Shown: positions 1 through 9,995 of the stretch, piece by piece
Numbering within the stretch: the stretch's first letter is position 1
Layout of the letters: every line of letters starts with the position of its first letter
NCBI GenBank assembly: GCA_016800925.1
Contig: JABCPU010000749.1
Location: 1-27,739, forward strand
DNA: 27,739 nt
From: Suillus spraguei
Lineage: Eukaryota; Basidiomycota; Agaricomycetes; Boletales; Suillaceae
Direction: 5' to 3'
Program-made: the position numbers and the translations under genes
Notes under the pieces: model-generated
Told to the model about the DNA's origin: nothing
What the model saw: only the letters and a program-made list of their open reading frames with translations
Databases searched by the model: none

Positions 1-272
1 TGGAAAATTCATCCCACTTTCCATGCTTCTGTCTTATCGTCCTATAGCAAACAGACGTACACGGCCCGAACTTCCCTGAACCACCTGACATCATCGAAGA
101 AGAAGAAGAATATGAAGTAGAAGCAATTCTTTCTCACAAAGGAACCGGCATTCGCGACGCTATCTTGTTTCCTGGAAAGGATATTCATCAGGAGATAACG
201 AATGGCTCCCAGAAAAGAACTTGAAGAACTCCGCTCGAATCCTGAATGCTTATAAGAAGCAACACTCCCTCT
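1..272 (+). pseudogene. 3' end of Ty3/Gypsy pol (integrase tail and chromodomain), element E
   Basis: Partial, frameshifted end of a retroelement polyprotein whose start lies left of the window. In shifting frames one reads the integrase C-terminal HPTFHASVLS-type strand, an acidic stretch ending [10 protein letters not shown], and a chromodomain-like end (WKG-type core, then [13 protein letters not shown]). This order is standard for the C-terminus of fungal chromodomain-containing Gypsy integrases, where the chromodomain is thought to direct insertion into heterochromatin. At least two frame changes are needed between bases 40 and 170, so this copy cannot make a normal product. A zinc-knuckle ORF and the 3' LTR of the same element follow on the same strand. 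The family assignment rests on recognised motifs, not on an alignment. Confidence 0.75.
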
Positions 273-328
273 GATTATTCTTCAGTCAATCAAATCGCAC
301 AGCACTTGATCAACTAACACCGCTTCAA

Positions 329-1786
329 ATGTCTTTCCCCACTGCATACATCACCCCCATCGTTGCCAACAATGACTCCGACTCCGACGCAGAAAACTAC
401 GGAACCCTTGCCACCAAATCGACAACACCTCTTACATTGAAGCCGCCCTTCTATGTGAAGGACACTCTCGAGATTGAGAGAATCCTCACCGCAAGAGGTG
501 CCTTCCCTGCCTTACTCCTCGTTAACATCATTCGCACTGCTGCCCTCATTGAAACCAACATCAATCAAAACAGAAATCACGTATCGCCAGCGCATCTTAC
601 ATCTACAAAAACGTATTCGTTCTTACGCAATGCTGCTTCCCCATTCTTTTAAGAGCGATGTTGAAGAAGCTATTCACATCGTGGCCGAACACCGAGCAGG
701 TGTGGCTAGACCTCCCTCTCTGCAAAGATATATGAACCCACTCCCTGTCCCTCCACCTCTTCCTCGCGCATTTATTCTAATCTTGATGCCTTTACTGGCT
801 TATACACTGCTGTCCAGGAGATTGGACAGCTCACCAATGCAGTCGTCGAAACTATCCAACAATCAGTTGTCGAAACAAGAGCAGCCAGAAAACTTAGTCG
901 AAGAAGCTATTACTGATCTGCAACAAATGCAAGCCGACCTTGCCTCTCCACGAACCCCATCCCTATCGAACAACCAACCTCACTGCCCCTGTTATAGTCT
1001 CCCACGATCACCCCGCATGGCTATACAAACCTTGCACAGAAGAGCAGTGTGAAGCTGCAAAAATATTAGGGGTTCCTGTTGCTGAGTTGGTGGCACTCGG
1101 TCCTTGCCTTCGTGACCTCCACATTCATCCCCCTATGTCCATTCCAGCATCATTTGGTCCAATGGACCTGTTTCGCCTGTCCTAGTGAAGGACTTCAGTA
1201 TAACGTCTTCCTCCTCCTCTAACAAACTCCTCGCAGTTGCTGAGCGAGCAACTACTCCTGATTCCCAATGTCGGCATACACTCTTACCACTAAACAACAG
1301 GCACAACTCAGACGCAACAATACCCTCACTTTAAAACAAATGGCGCAACAGAAGGGAAAGAAGCACGCCAGATCCACTAGTCCCAAACCCATCGTTTTGC
1401 CATCACCCCTACGCATGTCCACCTCCAACACTGATGAGAATATGCAGTGTCAAGTCTGTGGTATCACCGGGCATCGGAAAAAGAATTGCCCTGACTACCA
1501 GTGCCAAATTTGTCTGTGACATGCTCCTAACCATCTTTCTATCTACTGTCCCCAAAGAGTTGGAACTCCTCCATTTACATTAATCTGGAAGGATGACGGG
1601 TTCTATGAAGCGCTTCGTTCTTGGGAACAACAGCTTCATGATGAGCGAACTCAAGCAGCAAAGAGGCAGGATTCTAAACGACATGCTGGTGCTGAAGAAG
1701 CCGCATATATGAGGAGTGGGTCATTCCTTGATGAGGACTACGAGTATAGCGACGATCCCGTTTATTATGCCAATCAAGATGAGTAA
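329..1786 (+). pseudogene. Downstream ORF of element E with CCHC zinc knuckle
   Basis: A decayed coding region between the pol end and the 3' LTR of element E. Open pieces are 329-652, 474-1052, 940-1185 and 1268-1786, which overlap in different frames and need several frameshifts to join. The best part is 1268-1786. It is basic at its start, then has a CX2CX4HX4C knuckle (CQVCGITGHRKKNC, about 1447-1488), then a second cysteine-rich repeat (CQIC, later NHLSIYC) split by a TGA at 1517-1519, then an acidic tail ending in taa at 1784-1786. Knuckles of this kind bind nucleic acid in Gag proteins. Finding one after pol suggests a gag-like ORF placed 3' of pol. I infer that it is a retroelement protein; its function is unknown. 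Confidence 0.6.
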
Positions 1787-1818
1787 AGTTGGTGACTTTA
1801 CATGTAAAACGGGGGTAA

Positions 1819-2293
1819 TGTTACAATCGTACATGCCCCTATTCATTTTCTGTCTACTTCACTTTGTATATTACATAACTAAACTCAGACTCATATGCTC
1901 AACGCATCTGTACTATAGTTGCCTTCCTTCTTTAGGATATGCACTTACACTTCTCACGTCTCTCTTGGTCCATGCGCACATATTGGCCTATTTAAGCACA
2001 TTGTATTATGCTTGTATACTTCACTTTAATCTTACTGGGTTTTACCTGGAACATCCTTTGCTTAGGTCTCCAACCTAAGTCGTCTTGAATCATCTCTAAG
2101 TCTAAGCACTCCTTAGCCTTAGTCTCTATTCTTGCAGAACCTCTTAGATCTATCTTTGAGGCTGAACCCTTAATCGTACTCGGAACGCGTTCCTAGTACT
2201 TTCACCTTGTCCTCTTTTGGACATTGTAGAACTTTCCAGCAGACCGCCTGTGTCTTTTCACTGTCGCTGGTGACGCCACCCCAGTTCGTAACA
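1819..2293 (+). repeat. 3' LTR of element E
   Basis: 475-base LTR starting TGTTACAATCG and ending CAGTTCGTAACA. It is bounded precisely by comparison with the solo copy at 14353-14829, to which it is closely similar throughout. A TATA-like ctatttaag lies at 1988-1996. The LTR ends 77 bases before the ATG of the six-exon gene at 2371, so its transcription signals could affect that gene. Confidence 0.92.
1988..1996 (+). promoter_or_regulatory. TATA-like box of LTR family E
   Basis: ctatttaag, kept in the second LTR copy (14353-14829). It is placed about one third of the way into the LTR, where the U3/R boundary would be expected. Confidence 0.45.
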
Positions 2294-2370
2294 CCGAAAG
2301 AGCTGAGTAAGGGTCTGGAACCAATAATTTTCAACTCTCTGACCATCCATTTCATCAACTGTATAGTAAC

Positions 2371-4335
2371 ATGACTAGGAGTGGATCCCCTGCCAGCATG
2401 CCCCAGCAGACCAAGCTTCCCCTGATCAAGGCAGAAATTGCAGTCCTCCAGGCCCACCTAAAGGACTGGAGGTCTGTCAAAGGTAAACAACAGCACCACA
2501 TTTTGAAGGCTGTACACAAGGAAGCTTGTCTTCAAGCTCCCACTAGGGACAAAACCTTATTGAAAGCTCAAAAGAAGGTATGAACCAATGTATGATATAC
2601 CTGTTTGCTGGCCATTTATTTATTACAACAGACATACAAGGAGTGGTTGTACAACCAATGTTGCCAGAAAGCCCCAAAGCCTCTCATCAAATATGGCAAC
2701 AAATGGACAGCTCACTGTGTTTTAATTGAGCAGAACAAGGCCTGTATTCGAGAGGAGACTCGAGAGATGCCTGGGAGTGAGGCTATGATTGTCAAGTGGC
2801 CAGAGGCTACTAAGACTGTCCTGGCTGGTCTGTCAGCTGAGGAGAAGGAAGAGGCAAAAGTTCTTGCAGATAAGTGGAACAATGAAGCTGCTCCTCCTGA
2901 AGTCCAGGCCAATGTCGCTGAAACCAAAGGTGCTGATATGATTGAGCATTTCTCTACTGAAATGTTCAAACAGGCTGGCACAAGGGTCTTTGTGATGTCA
3001 GCATGGCGGGACAGCAGAGGCAAACTGATGTTAGGAGCATGAGTGTCATCCAAGTTGGATTCTTGTTAATCAAAGGTCTAATATCTGATCACAGACATGA
3101 CCACAATGATCAATTTGGCGGTGCCAAAAGCTTCATGAAGACAAGGAATTGGAATGAGATATTCATGCTGGAATGGCGGCAATATGCTGGGGAACAATTT
3201 GGTGAGATGCCCAGCTTCTGGTCCTCATTGATGTCCTAACAATTAGCAATGATCAGATGTCCAGGATGATGAAGTTCCACAGGTCATCACCTCCAAGAAA
3301 CGAATGCTGCGTCAGCTCCTTGACCTGGAGGAAGACAATGATGGGTTGCCTATGCTCCCTGAAACCATGGGTTTGAAGCGCGGTGAACAGCAGCATGTCA
3401 TTCAGTCGTTCTTGACCAGGCATTATAGTAGGTGGATGTCCTATTCCTAATATTGACAGGACTGAAGGTTTCACAGGGATGTGTATGGGAACAGAGAAAG
3501 TTAAGGTGGCGGTACCCTGGGGTGACTTGATCAAGAATCAATCAGATTTTCTAGATGGCACCTACTGGCCGGTGGACATACAGGTAGTGGAACCGTCCAA
3601 GATGGAAAAAGCCAGTGCTACTGCTCTGTTGGATTTCTGGTATGATCGGCAGAAAAGGAAGCTTCATCCCACCTTCTGTTTCAAAGCTTGGAAAGACACT
3701 AATGGCGATATGGAGCCGCTGGCCAAGGCATATGAGAAAGTCATCTGCTGGTCAACCGGCTGCCATAACAAGGCCCATAATGCCCCCAAGGCCACACAAG
3801 CCTCAAGACATCTACAGGATAATGAGGAAGGCTTAGATGAGAGGGAGGAGTATCAGTCCTCTGATGATGATGGGGAAGAAGCAGCAATATCCAACCATCA
3901 CCTGGAGCTGCCGGCGATATCTCATCAGAAAGTCATCTGCTGGATGAGTCACTGCAACAAGGCCCATGCTGTCCTTAGTGAGGAAAGCTTGGATGAAAGG
4001 GAGGACCTTCAGTCCCACACTGATGATGGAGAGCAAGCATCAATGTCCAACAATGCCAGGGAACAACCACCACCAGCAATGGTATGTGCTTGCCAAAATC
4101 AATGATGGAATGCTGACCCGCCGCCACCTTGTTACCAGTCAGATAATACATTCTTCCACCACCTCTCCGGCAGTAGCAAGACATACAAAGGCACGTGGAA
4201 CCAACATTATTTGTACTTAGGACACGTTCAGGGAAGTGGTGTGCCGCCGCACCAATCAGTGACACACCGGCCAAGAGAACTCAGAGCAAGGTGGCTATAG
4301 TTGAAGCTCCAAAGCCAAGAAGGGGCAGGAAATGA
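2371..4335 (+). pseudogene. Six-exon gene of unknown function with one mutated splice donor
   Basis: I do not recognise the family. Exons fit at 2371-2577, 2632-3038, 3095-3201, 3257-3427, 3477-4081 and 4177-4335. They sum to 1656 bases, 552 codons with the TGA, and every junction keeps phase. All introns are GT-AG except the second (3039-3094). Its donor reads atgagt where gtgagt is expected, so read-through meets a TGA at 3040-3042 and would leave about 205 residues. The predicted protein is soluble and hydrophilic, with lysine/glutamate-rich segments near residues 100-190, an acidic serine-rich tail and a basic end (PKPRRGRK). There is no signal peptide or membrane segment. The tail contains an internal tandem duplication. 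The start is the first ATG, 77 bases after an LTR, so the native promoter may have been displaced. Exon structure favours a genomic gene or a transduplicated copy rather than a retroelement ORF. Confidence 0.65.
3739..4076 (+). repeat. Internal tandem duplication in the 2371-4335 gene
   Basis: Two diverged direct copies, about 3739-3928 and 3929-4076. Both begin gaaagtcatctgctgg, both carry caaggcccat, and both contain a block encoding LDEREE/LDERED followed by an acidic DDG motif and SNHHLE/SNNARE. The duplication lies in exon 5 and keeps the frame. Confidence 0.75.
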
Positions 4336-4600
4336 TTCTGGTCATCAGTAATAACAGTAGTGTATGACAACTGTTCACTCCTACTGTATATGATGTTTGC
4401 CACAATTAGATAGCAAGATGGTGCCACCTACCAAATCTATTGTATGGCAGGATAGATTGATGCCCCAATGGCGCCGCAACAACAAACAAATTCATTGCTA
4501 CTGTACATGAAAACTGCTCTACATCTACTCAAGAACTGCCAGAGTATAGTAGACAGGAACCAAACCTAATATAATATCTATCTATTACCAGGTGCAGTGG
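4336..4600. other. Intergenic, nothing recognised
   Basis: 265 bases between the stop of the six-exon gene and the end of the minus-strand gene half. No convincing ORF, RNA or repeat was seen. It may hold the 3' ends of both converging genes. Confidence 0.4.
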
Positions 4601-5115
4601 CTACACCTGACGCCACCCTGGCGATGGTGTCTCCGCTGGTACGAGAGCTGCCAGCAATGTTGGTAACAGATGGCCCAGTAGTTGGACCACCCAACATGGA
4701 CCCACTAGAGATGTTGCCAACCAATGATGGCAAGTTGAAATACAAGCCTTCCATGGCTTACATCTGCCCATGCCGACAGGCACCATGCTTTGACCACCGC
4801 CATACATAGGGTTGGCAAGATACAGGGAGCTTGCAAAGGGGGAAGATAAAGAATGTGGCTGTCCAGTAAGACATTGATGGATGGTGTTGTAAGCATCCTG
4901 AAGGGTGGTGGTGGTATGTTCTTGTTGGGCCAATTGGTCTTGAGCATGGCAAAGCTGCTGATCCCTGGTGGTTGATTCCACTCGCAATGTCTTGACTTCA
5001 TCTTGCAACACTGCTACCTCCACCTGCAGGCCTTGCAATTCAAGTAGGGCAGCATCCTGAGAGGTGATCCTGGCTTGCATTGCATTCAACTGCTCTGTGG
5101 CGGCAGTATTCTTGG
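4601..5115 (-). pseudogene. 3' half of a coiled-coil gene cut by LTR A
   Basis: Open frame on minus from the LTR edge at 5115 to a stop at 4601. The first 90 or so residues have heptad-like spacing of leucine, valine and alanine with many Q and E (for example LQVEVAVLQDEVKTL), as in a coiled coil. The last third is hydrophobic with Trp and Cys and may be out of frame. It has no start of its own: the frame opens straight out of the LTR end (5116). Joined to the end of 7094-7482 it continues in the same frame (codons GCG GCC AAG AAT), giving about 285 residues in all. I infer that 7094-7482 and this segment were one gene. The function is unknown. Confidence 0.55.
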
Positions 5116-6743
5116 TGTAAAGATACAACCTAGCTTGGGCTGTAGATAAACCACTACCTAAACTAGTATGTGAGTCTTGCACTCCGTCTAGTCTGCTTCA
5201 CTTGTAAGAACAAGAGCATTTGACCTTAAAGGGGGATGCCTATTAGTATGGTCAAGTTCGAGTCAATTCTTATATGCAAAACAAGCATCGTGGTCAGTGG
5301 TAAGTTGCTGTGGTCAGCAATGATACTGCCGGAACTAGCGTTGTGTGTAGCAGTGCTTCCGTGGTCGAGATAAGGTCAGTAACAGTTGCGTTGAGCGAGC
5401 AATGTTGAGCGGTGGTCTCAGCGGTAGTGGTAAGGTTGCGAGTGGTGCAAGGAAACAGTAAAGAAGTCTGCTGTAGTGACAAAAGTCACGCTGACTGTCA
5501 AAACCCCATTTTCGACAAGTGTCTCATTAACGTCTGCGGTGGCAACCGAAGGATTCCCTTATAGCGACGAAATAGCCTTTTCGTTCCGCTAACGCGGAAC
5601 CGTTCTTCTTCCGTGAACCCTTACCGGATCCTTGCGCCGATGCCCTCATGTCCCGTCCTATTCTGTCTAGAATCCATTGGTGCGTAGTTACCTCGCTTCC
5701 GCAGTTACTAAACCTATGGCAGGATTTACCTTATATCTCAAGGGGCTGCTGCATGCTGTGCGCCTCATAATTAAGTACCCCGTTTATTTTCTTTCTCGCT
5801 ACTGGACTCGCATAGTTATCTTGTACGCGCTTGCATATGTTAAAAAGGACTGAACATACATACTGTTACTTTTACTTTCCGTTACATCCCTTCACTAGGA
5901 CTTAGTATCAGAAATGCTTGCTAGTTGCAATCTATTTGCATTTGAACTCTTCTCCGTTCGAACCACACTCATTGATTTAACTGCTGGTAACTTTACTGCT
6001 TGAAGTACCACATGACTTTCGACTTCGCTACTTGTAACCAGACTGTGGCCAGTGATCTCGCTGGGTCGCTTTCTCTCTCGTCTGCATTCCCGCTCGTACG
6101 GAAGTTGCTGCTACCGCACTGCCGATAGTTATAACATTTCGTCTCGCCCAAGCAACTTTGTTCCTGCCCTCGCTAGCTAGCTAACCATTGCAGCTATCGT
6201 TACCACGCGTGTACCGCTGACACCGTGCTAGTACCGCCGACATACTGCTGCCACCACTAATCTCGGAAATCAGAATCCTAGCAGCCAATTTAGTACTTCA
6301 TTGTTTCCTTCGCACTAACTTAGAAGGAATTGCTTCTATCTGCAGTCCTCTTGGGTCGAACATCTCACTCGCGCCTTTAGTAGGATTAACGCTGCGCTTA
6401 TACTTAGGCCAGCGCTAGTTTCTTCGTTTCACCGCCATATGTAAATGTAGCACAAGGTGGCTGCGGCATGAGGCAACATGTAATAAGACTTGCTGTGGAA
6501 TCAGTGATAACGAACATAAAACAAGCTATGCACCAAATGGAGCTATGCAGACACAGCAAGGACATGGGAGGACATCAGTATGTGGAACATGGTGTGGCAG
6601 TTGGTATGGTGTGCGGTACGCGTGGGATGCCACCGGCAATGCTAAATGTGTAAGACGGCCTTTGGACTGGTGGAGATTCCTATAGATGTGAGACGTGCGC
6701 CAAAAGATAAGGTTTTAAGGCCAGCACCAATATGTTTGTTACA
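5116..6743 (-). mobile_element. LTR A, copy 1, interrupted by LTR B
   Basis: Minus-oriented LTR of family A. It starts at 6743 (TGTAACAAACATATTGG) and ends at 5116 (GTTGTATCTTTACA). A 960-base B LTR is embedded at 5472-6431. Only 668 bases of A sequence remain against 965 in the intact copy (22910-23874); the missing part matches about 23220-23518 of that copy. The same segment is present twice in the partner copy at 7483-9701. Flanks in LTR orientation are gccag on the left and ccaag on the right. Confidence 0.88.
5472..6431 (+). mobile_element. LTR B, copy 1 (solo, inside LTR A)
   Basis: 960-base element starting TGTAGTGACAAAAGTCAC and ending CTAGTTTCTTCGTTTCA, with TG...CA ends. It is an inverted repeat of 8084-9043, also 960 bases and almost identical. 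Bases 29-80 resemble the start of LTR A (AAAACCCCAT, then a GACA...GTCTC run), so A and B appear to be related LTR families. No coding sequence was found. Confidence 0.85.
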
Positions 6744-7093
6744 CTGGCATTCCAGCTTCACTGCTGTAGGAAGATTCTTCTGTTTCCATGGGTGATTCAA
6801 ATCGGACTTTTCCTGGGTAAGGGTGATTGGAAGGATGGGACATGTGATACTTGACAATAATGGAGAATTGGAGGGTTCTATCCAACTGATTATATATTTG
6901 ATCTGGTTGTGAATCACAGAAGTTGAAATTGTGGCACCTGAACAATGGACTGTCCTGCCGGCAAGACCCGGAACACGTGATTATCAAACATCCTTGCCGC
7001 GTGTTGGTGCTAAGTGACTGACTTCAAATTTTCATTGCTTGTATATACAGCATCAGTGCCGTTATCTCCCATCTTGCAGTTATTTTCCACACC
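6744..7093 (+). promoter_or_regulatory. Probable promoter region of the 7094 gene half
   Basis: Non-LTR sequence between LTR A copy 1 and the ATG at 7094. It contains a TATA-like tatata at 7042-7047 (47 bases before the ATG), pyrimidine-rich stretches, and a palindromic cacgtg near 6976. A minus-strand open frame (6987-6744) crosses it but has no features of a real gene. In the proposed pre-inversion order this DNA lay on the far side of the gene. Confidence 0.4.
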
Positions 7094-7482
7094 ATGCCCA
7101 CCACTGAATTTTCTAACACTGCCATGGGCGATGCTGCAGAGCAGATTATGAAAATTGTACAGAAGGCAGCAAAGCTGAGGGATGGCCATCCCGATCACCT
7201 CAAGTTGGCTGTGGAAATTGGAGATCTGATGGTCAGTGTTCTTTTAATAGCAGGGCAGGGTGATGTGTTGACTACAGGTAGTCCCTGGTATTCAAGACCC
7301 ATGGTATGTCAGCAACGACCATTCCCGAATCCAGCAACATCCATTGAAGGAGAAGGCAAGAAGCATTACAATTGCCAGGCCCCAGCCTACTTCAATGGTG
7401 AAAGCATCTGCCAGCATTGCCAGTGTGCCAGCCCTGGCCAAGGTAAAACTTAGGCTGAAGCCAATGCCTAAGATGAAAGCGG
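7094..7482 (+). pseudogene. 5' half of the coiled-coil gene, inverted relative to its 3' half
   Basis: Exon 1 is 7094-7231 (46 codons, starting MPTTEFSNTAMGD), intron 7232-7277 (GT-AG, 46 bases) and exon 2 is 7278-7482. The splice is phase 0 and opens a frame that runs PWYVSNDHSRIQ to LRLKPMPKMKA, right up to the LTR edge at 7482 with no stop. Exon 1 is rich in Ala, Lys and Asp and likely helical; exon 2 is basic. A TATA-like box lies about 50 bases upstream, so this is a credible gene start. The sequence is cut by LTR A at 7483; the matching 3' half is at 5115-4601 on the other strand. A competing reading without splicing gives a 119-residue ORF ending at 7453, but that loses the link. The function is unknown. 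Confidence 0.55.
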
Positions 7483-9701
7483 TGTAACGAACATATTGGC
7501 GCTGGGCTTAAAACCCCATATTTTGACACTCGTCTCACATCTACAGGAGTTACCACTTGTCCATGGCCTTCTTACCCCTTTAGCAGTACCGGCGGCATCC
7601 CACGCTTACCGCACACCGTACCGACTACCACACCTCGTTCCATGTACTGATGTCCTTCCATGTCCTTGCTGCGTCCGCATAGCTCCATTTGGTGCGTAGT
7701 TTGTTTCCTGTTCGTTATCACTGATTCCACGGCAAGTGTTATTACATGTTGCCTCGTGCCGCAGTGCCTCACGCTATGTTTACTTATGGCGGTTACTACA
7801 CTCCAGTGCTACTGATCTCACCTAGAGTATTCTGAGTACATACGATTTAGGATATAAGCACTGCATACCCCACACAATACAGTACCTGATTTTACACCAT
7901 TGCACGTACTATAGGTCAGGATTATTGTCTAGCTCTGGATCAACCCAGTAGTGGACTTAGTCTTTAAAGTTTCCTTATCGCTCATTAATACATCACACTC
8001 GTTCTCCGTTACTGCTGGACTTTTGACTGTTACTTTGACTGAACTTCTCATGGACCGCTACTTTACTGCTGAAAGTACTGCGATGAAACGAAGAAACTAG
8101 CGCTGGCCTAAGTATAAGTGCAGCGTTAATCCTACTAAAGGCGCGAGTGAGATGTTCGACCCAAGAGGACTGCAGATAGAAGCAATTCCTTCTAAGTTAG
8201 TGCGAAGGAAACAATGAAGTACTAAATTGGCTGCTAGGATTCTGATTTCCGAGATTAGTGGTGGCAGCAGTATGTCGGCGGTACTAGCACGGTGTCAGCG
8301 GTACACGTGTGGTAACGATAGCTGCAATGGTTAGCTAGCTAGCGAGGGCAGGAACAAAGTTGCTTGGGCGAGACGAAATGTTATAACTATCGGCAGTGCA
8401 GTAGCGGCAACTTCCATACGAGTGGGAATGCAGACGAGAGAGAAAGCGACCCAGCGAGATCACTGGCCACGGTCTGGTTACAAGTAGCGAAGTCGAAAGT
8501 CATGTGGTACTTCAAGCAGTAAAGTTACCAGCAGTTAAATCAATGAGTGTGGTTCGAACGGAGAAGAGTTCAAATGCAAATAGATTGCAACTAGCAAGCA
8601 TTTCTGATACTAAGTCCTAGTGAAGGGATGTAACGGAAAGTAAAAGTAACAGTATGTATGTTCAGTCCTTTTTAACATATGCAAGCGCGTACAAGATAAC
8701 TATGCGAGTCCAGTAGCAAGAAAGAAAATAAACGGGGTACTTAATTATGAGGCGCACAGCGTGCAGTAGCCCCTTGAGATATAAGGTAAATTCTGCCGTA
8801 GGTTTAGTAACTGCGGAAGCGAGGTAACTACGCACCAATGGATTCTAGACGGAATAGGATGGGACATGAGGGCATCGGCGCGAGGATCCGGTAAGGGTTC
8901 ACGGAAGAAGAACGGTTCCACGTTAGCGGAGCGAAAAGGCTATTTCATCGCTATAAGGGAATCCTTCGGTTGCCGCCGCAGACGTTAACGAGACGCTTGC
9001 CAAAAACAGTGTTTTGACGGTTAGGGTGACTTTTCTCGCTACAGCAGTTACTGCACTTGAGCGCTACTGATCTCGCCTAGAGCATTCCGAGTACATATGA
9101 TATAGGATATAAGCACTGTGTACCCCGCACGATACAGCACCTAATTTGTACCTTATTTTCACCATACTATAGGTCAGGATTAGTGTCCAGCTCTGGATCT
9201 ACCCAGTAGTGGACTTAGTCTTTAAAGTTCTTTACTGCTCATTAATCAATTACGCTCGTTCACCGTTACCGCTGGCACACCGCTAGATTCTTGAGCCCTG
9301 TTAGACTAAACTTCATGTGTACTGCTACTCTACCGCTGAGAGTACTGCAGATTTCTTTACTGTGTCCTTGCACCACTCGCAACCTTACCACTACTGCAGA
9401 TATCATCACTCGTCACCGCTCGTGAGACGCTACATCTACAGGCTTTATCCCTATGATGCTAGTACCACTACCTACAATGCTAATTCCAGCAGTATCATTG
9501 CTGACCGTGGAAACTTACCACTGACTACGATGCTATATTTGCACATTGGTTTGACTCGAACTTGACCATACTAACAGGCATCCCCCTTTAGGGTCAAACG
9601 CTCTTGTTTTGCAAGTGAAGCAGACTAGACGGAATGCAAGACCACACATACTAACTTAAGAGGTAGTTTAACTACAGCCCAGGTTAGGTTGTATCTTTAC
9701 A
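7483..9701 (+). mobile_element. LTR A, copy 2, interrupted by LTR B, with duplicated segment
   Basis: Plus-oriented LTR A starting TGTAACGAACATATTGG and ending GTTGTATCTTTACA at 9701. LTR B occupies 8084-9043 in reverse. The remaining A sequence is 1259 bases, about 294 more than an intact copy, because the segment from the gcagttac site to the gtactgcag site is present both before B (about 7790-8083) and after B (about 9044-9350). Flanks are agcgg on the left and ccaag on the right, not a target duplication. A TATA-like tataag is at 7853-7858. Confidence 0.88.
8084..9043 (-). mobile_element. LTR B, copy 2 (solo, inside LTR A)
   Basis: Reverse-complement partner of 5472-6431, also 960 bases. 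In LTR sense it starts at 9043 (TGTAGCGAGAAAAGTCAC) and ends at 8084 (CTTCGTTTCA). Most visible differences from copy 1 are transitions. The two copies form inverted arms around a 1652-base interior. Confidence 0.85.
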
Positions 9702-9995
9702 CCAAGCCAGGCCAAAGCCAAGCTGTCATTGATGGCTTTGGCCCAGCCTGCAGTTCTTCAAAGCTGGAGCCATCTGAAGCCAGGCCAAAGCCATGGCTTT
9801 CAGGCCAATCCAGGCCGGCACATCACTAATAGCTAGTAATGTACATGGCCCGGCTTCAGGCCATGGGCCAGGCCAAGCCAGGCCTGGATAGGCCAAGCCA
9901 AGCCAAACCAAAGTCATGGCCTGGTGACAGCTTTGGCCTGGCCTGGCATTATGAAAAGCCAAAGCCACCGGCTCAGGCCACGGCTTATAGTCAAC
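9702..9995. repeat. GGCC-rich palindromic repeat cluster
   Basis: Dense short copies of AGGCCAAGCC-like and GGCTTTGGCC-like words in both orientations, forming many small hairpins (for example ggccaaagcca near 9709 with tggctttggcc near 9731, and ggccaaagccatggcttt near 9783). It ends at about 9995, before ordinary sequence. It lies upstream of the hAT transposase and could be a subterminal repeat array of that transposon. That link is an inference from position. Confidence 0.6.

Larger units (their letters stand above)
1..2293 (+). mobile_element. Gypsy element E, 3' portion
   Basis: The 3' part of a Ty3/Gypsy element: pol end, gag-like downstream ORF, polypurine tract (about 1807-1818, purine run with ggggg) and 3' LTR ending at 2293. 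The 5' part is outside the window. The five bases after the LTR are ccgaa, the candidate right-hand target duplication. A solo LTR of the same family occurs at 14353-14829. Confidence 0.8.

Noticed and set aside
4597..4809. Plus-strand ORF of 70 codons
   Set aside because: It overlaps the minus-strand coiled-coil frame, which has the better composition, and no start context or intron supports it.
6642..6987. Minus-strand ORF reading into the gene half at 5115
   Set aside because: It can also be joined in frame across the LTR, but it lacks a promoter-like start and the join ignores the LTR module counts. Kept as the main alternative to the inversion model.
9317..9565. Plus-strand ORF of 82 codons, and similar ones at 22872-23242 and 26222-26539
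   Set aside because: They lie wholly inside LTR A copies. The frames differ between copies and have Ser/Thr/Leu/Cys-rich composition without motifs.
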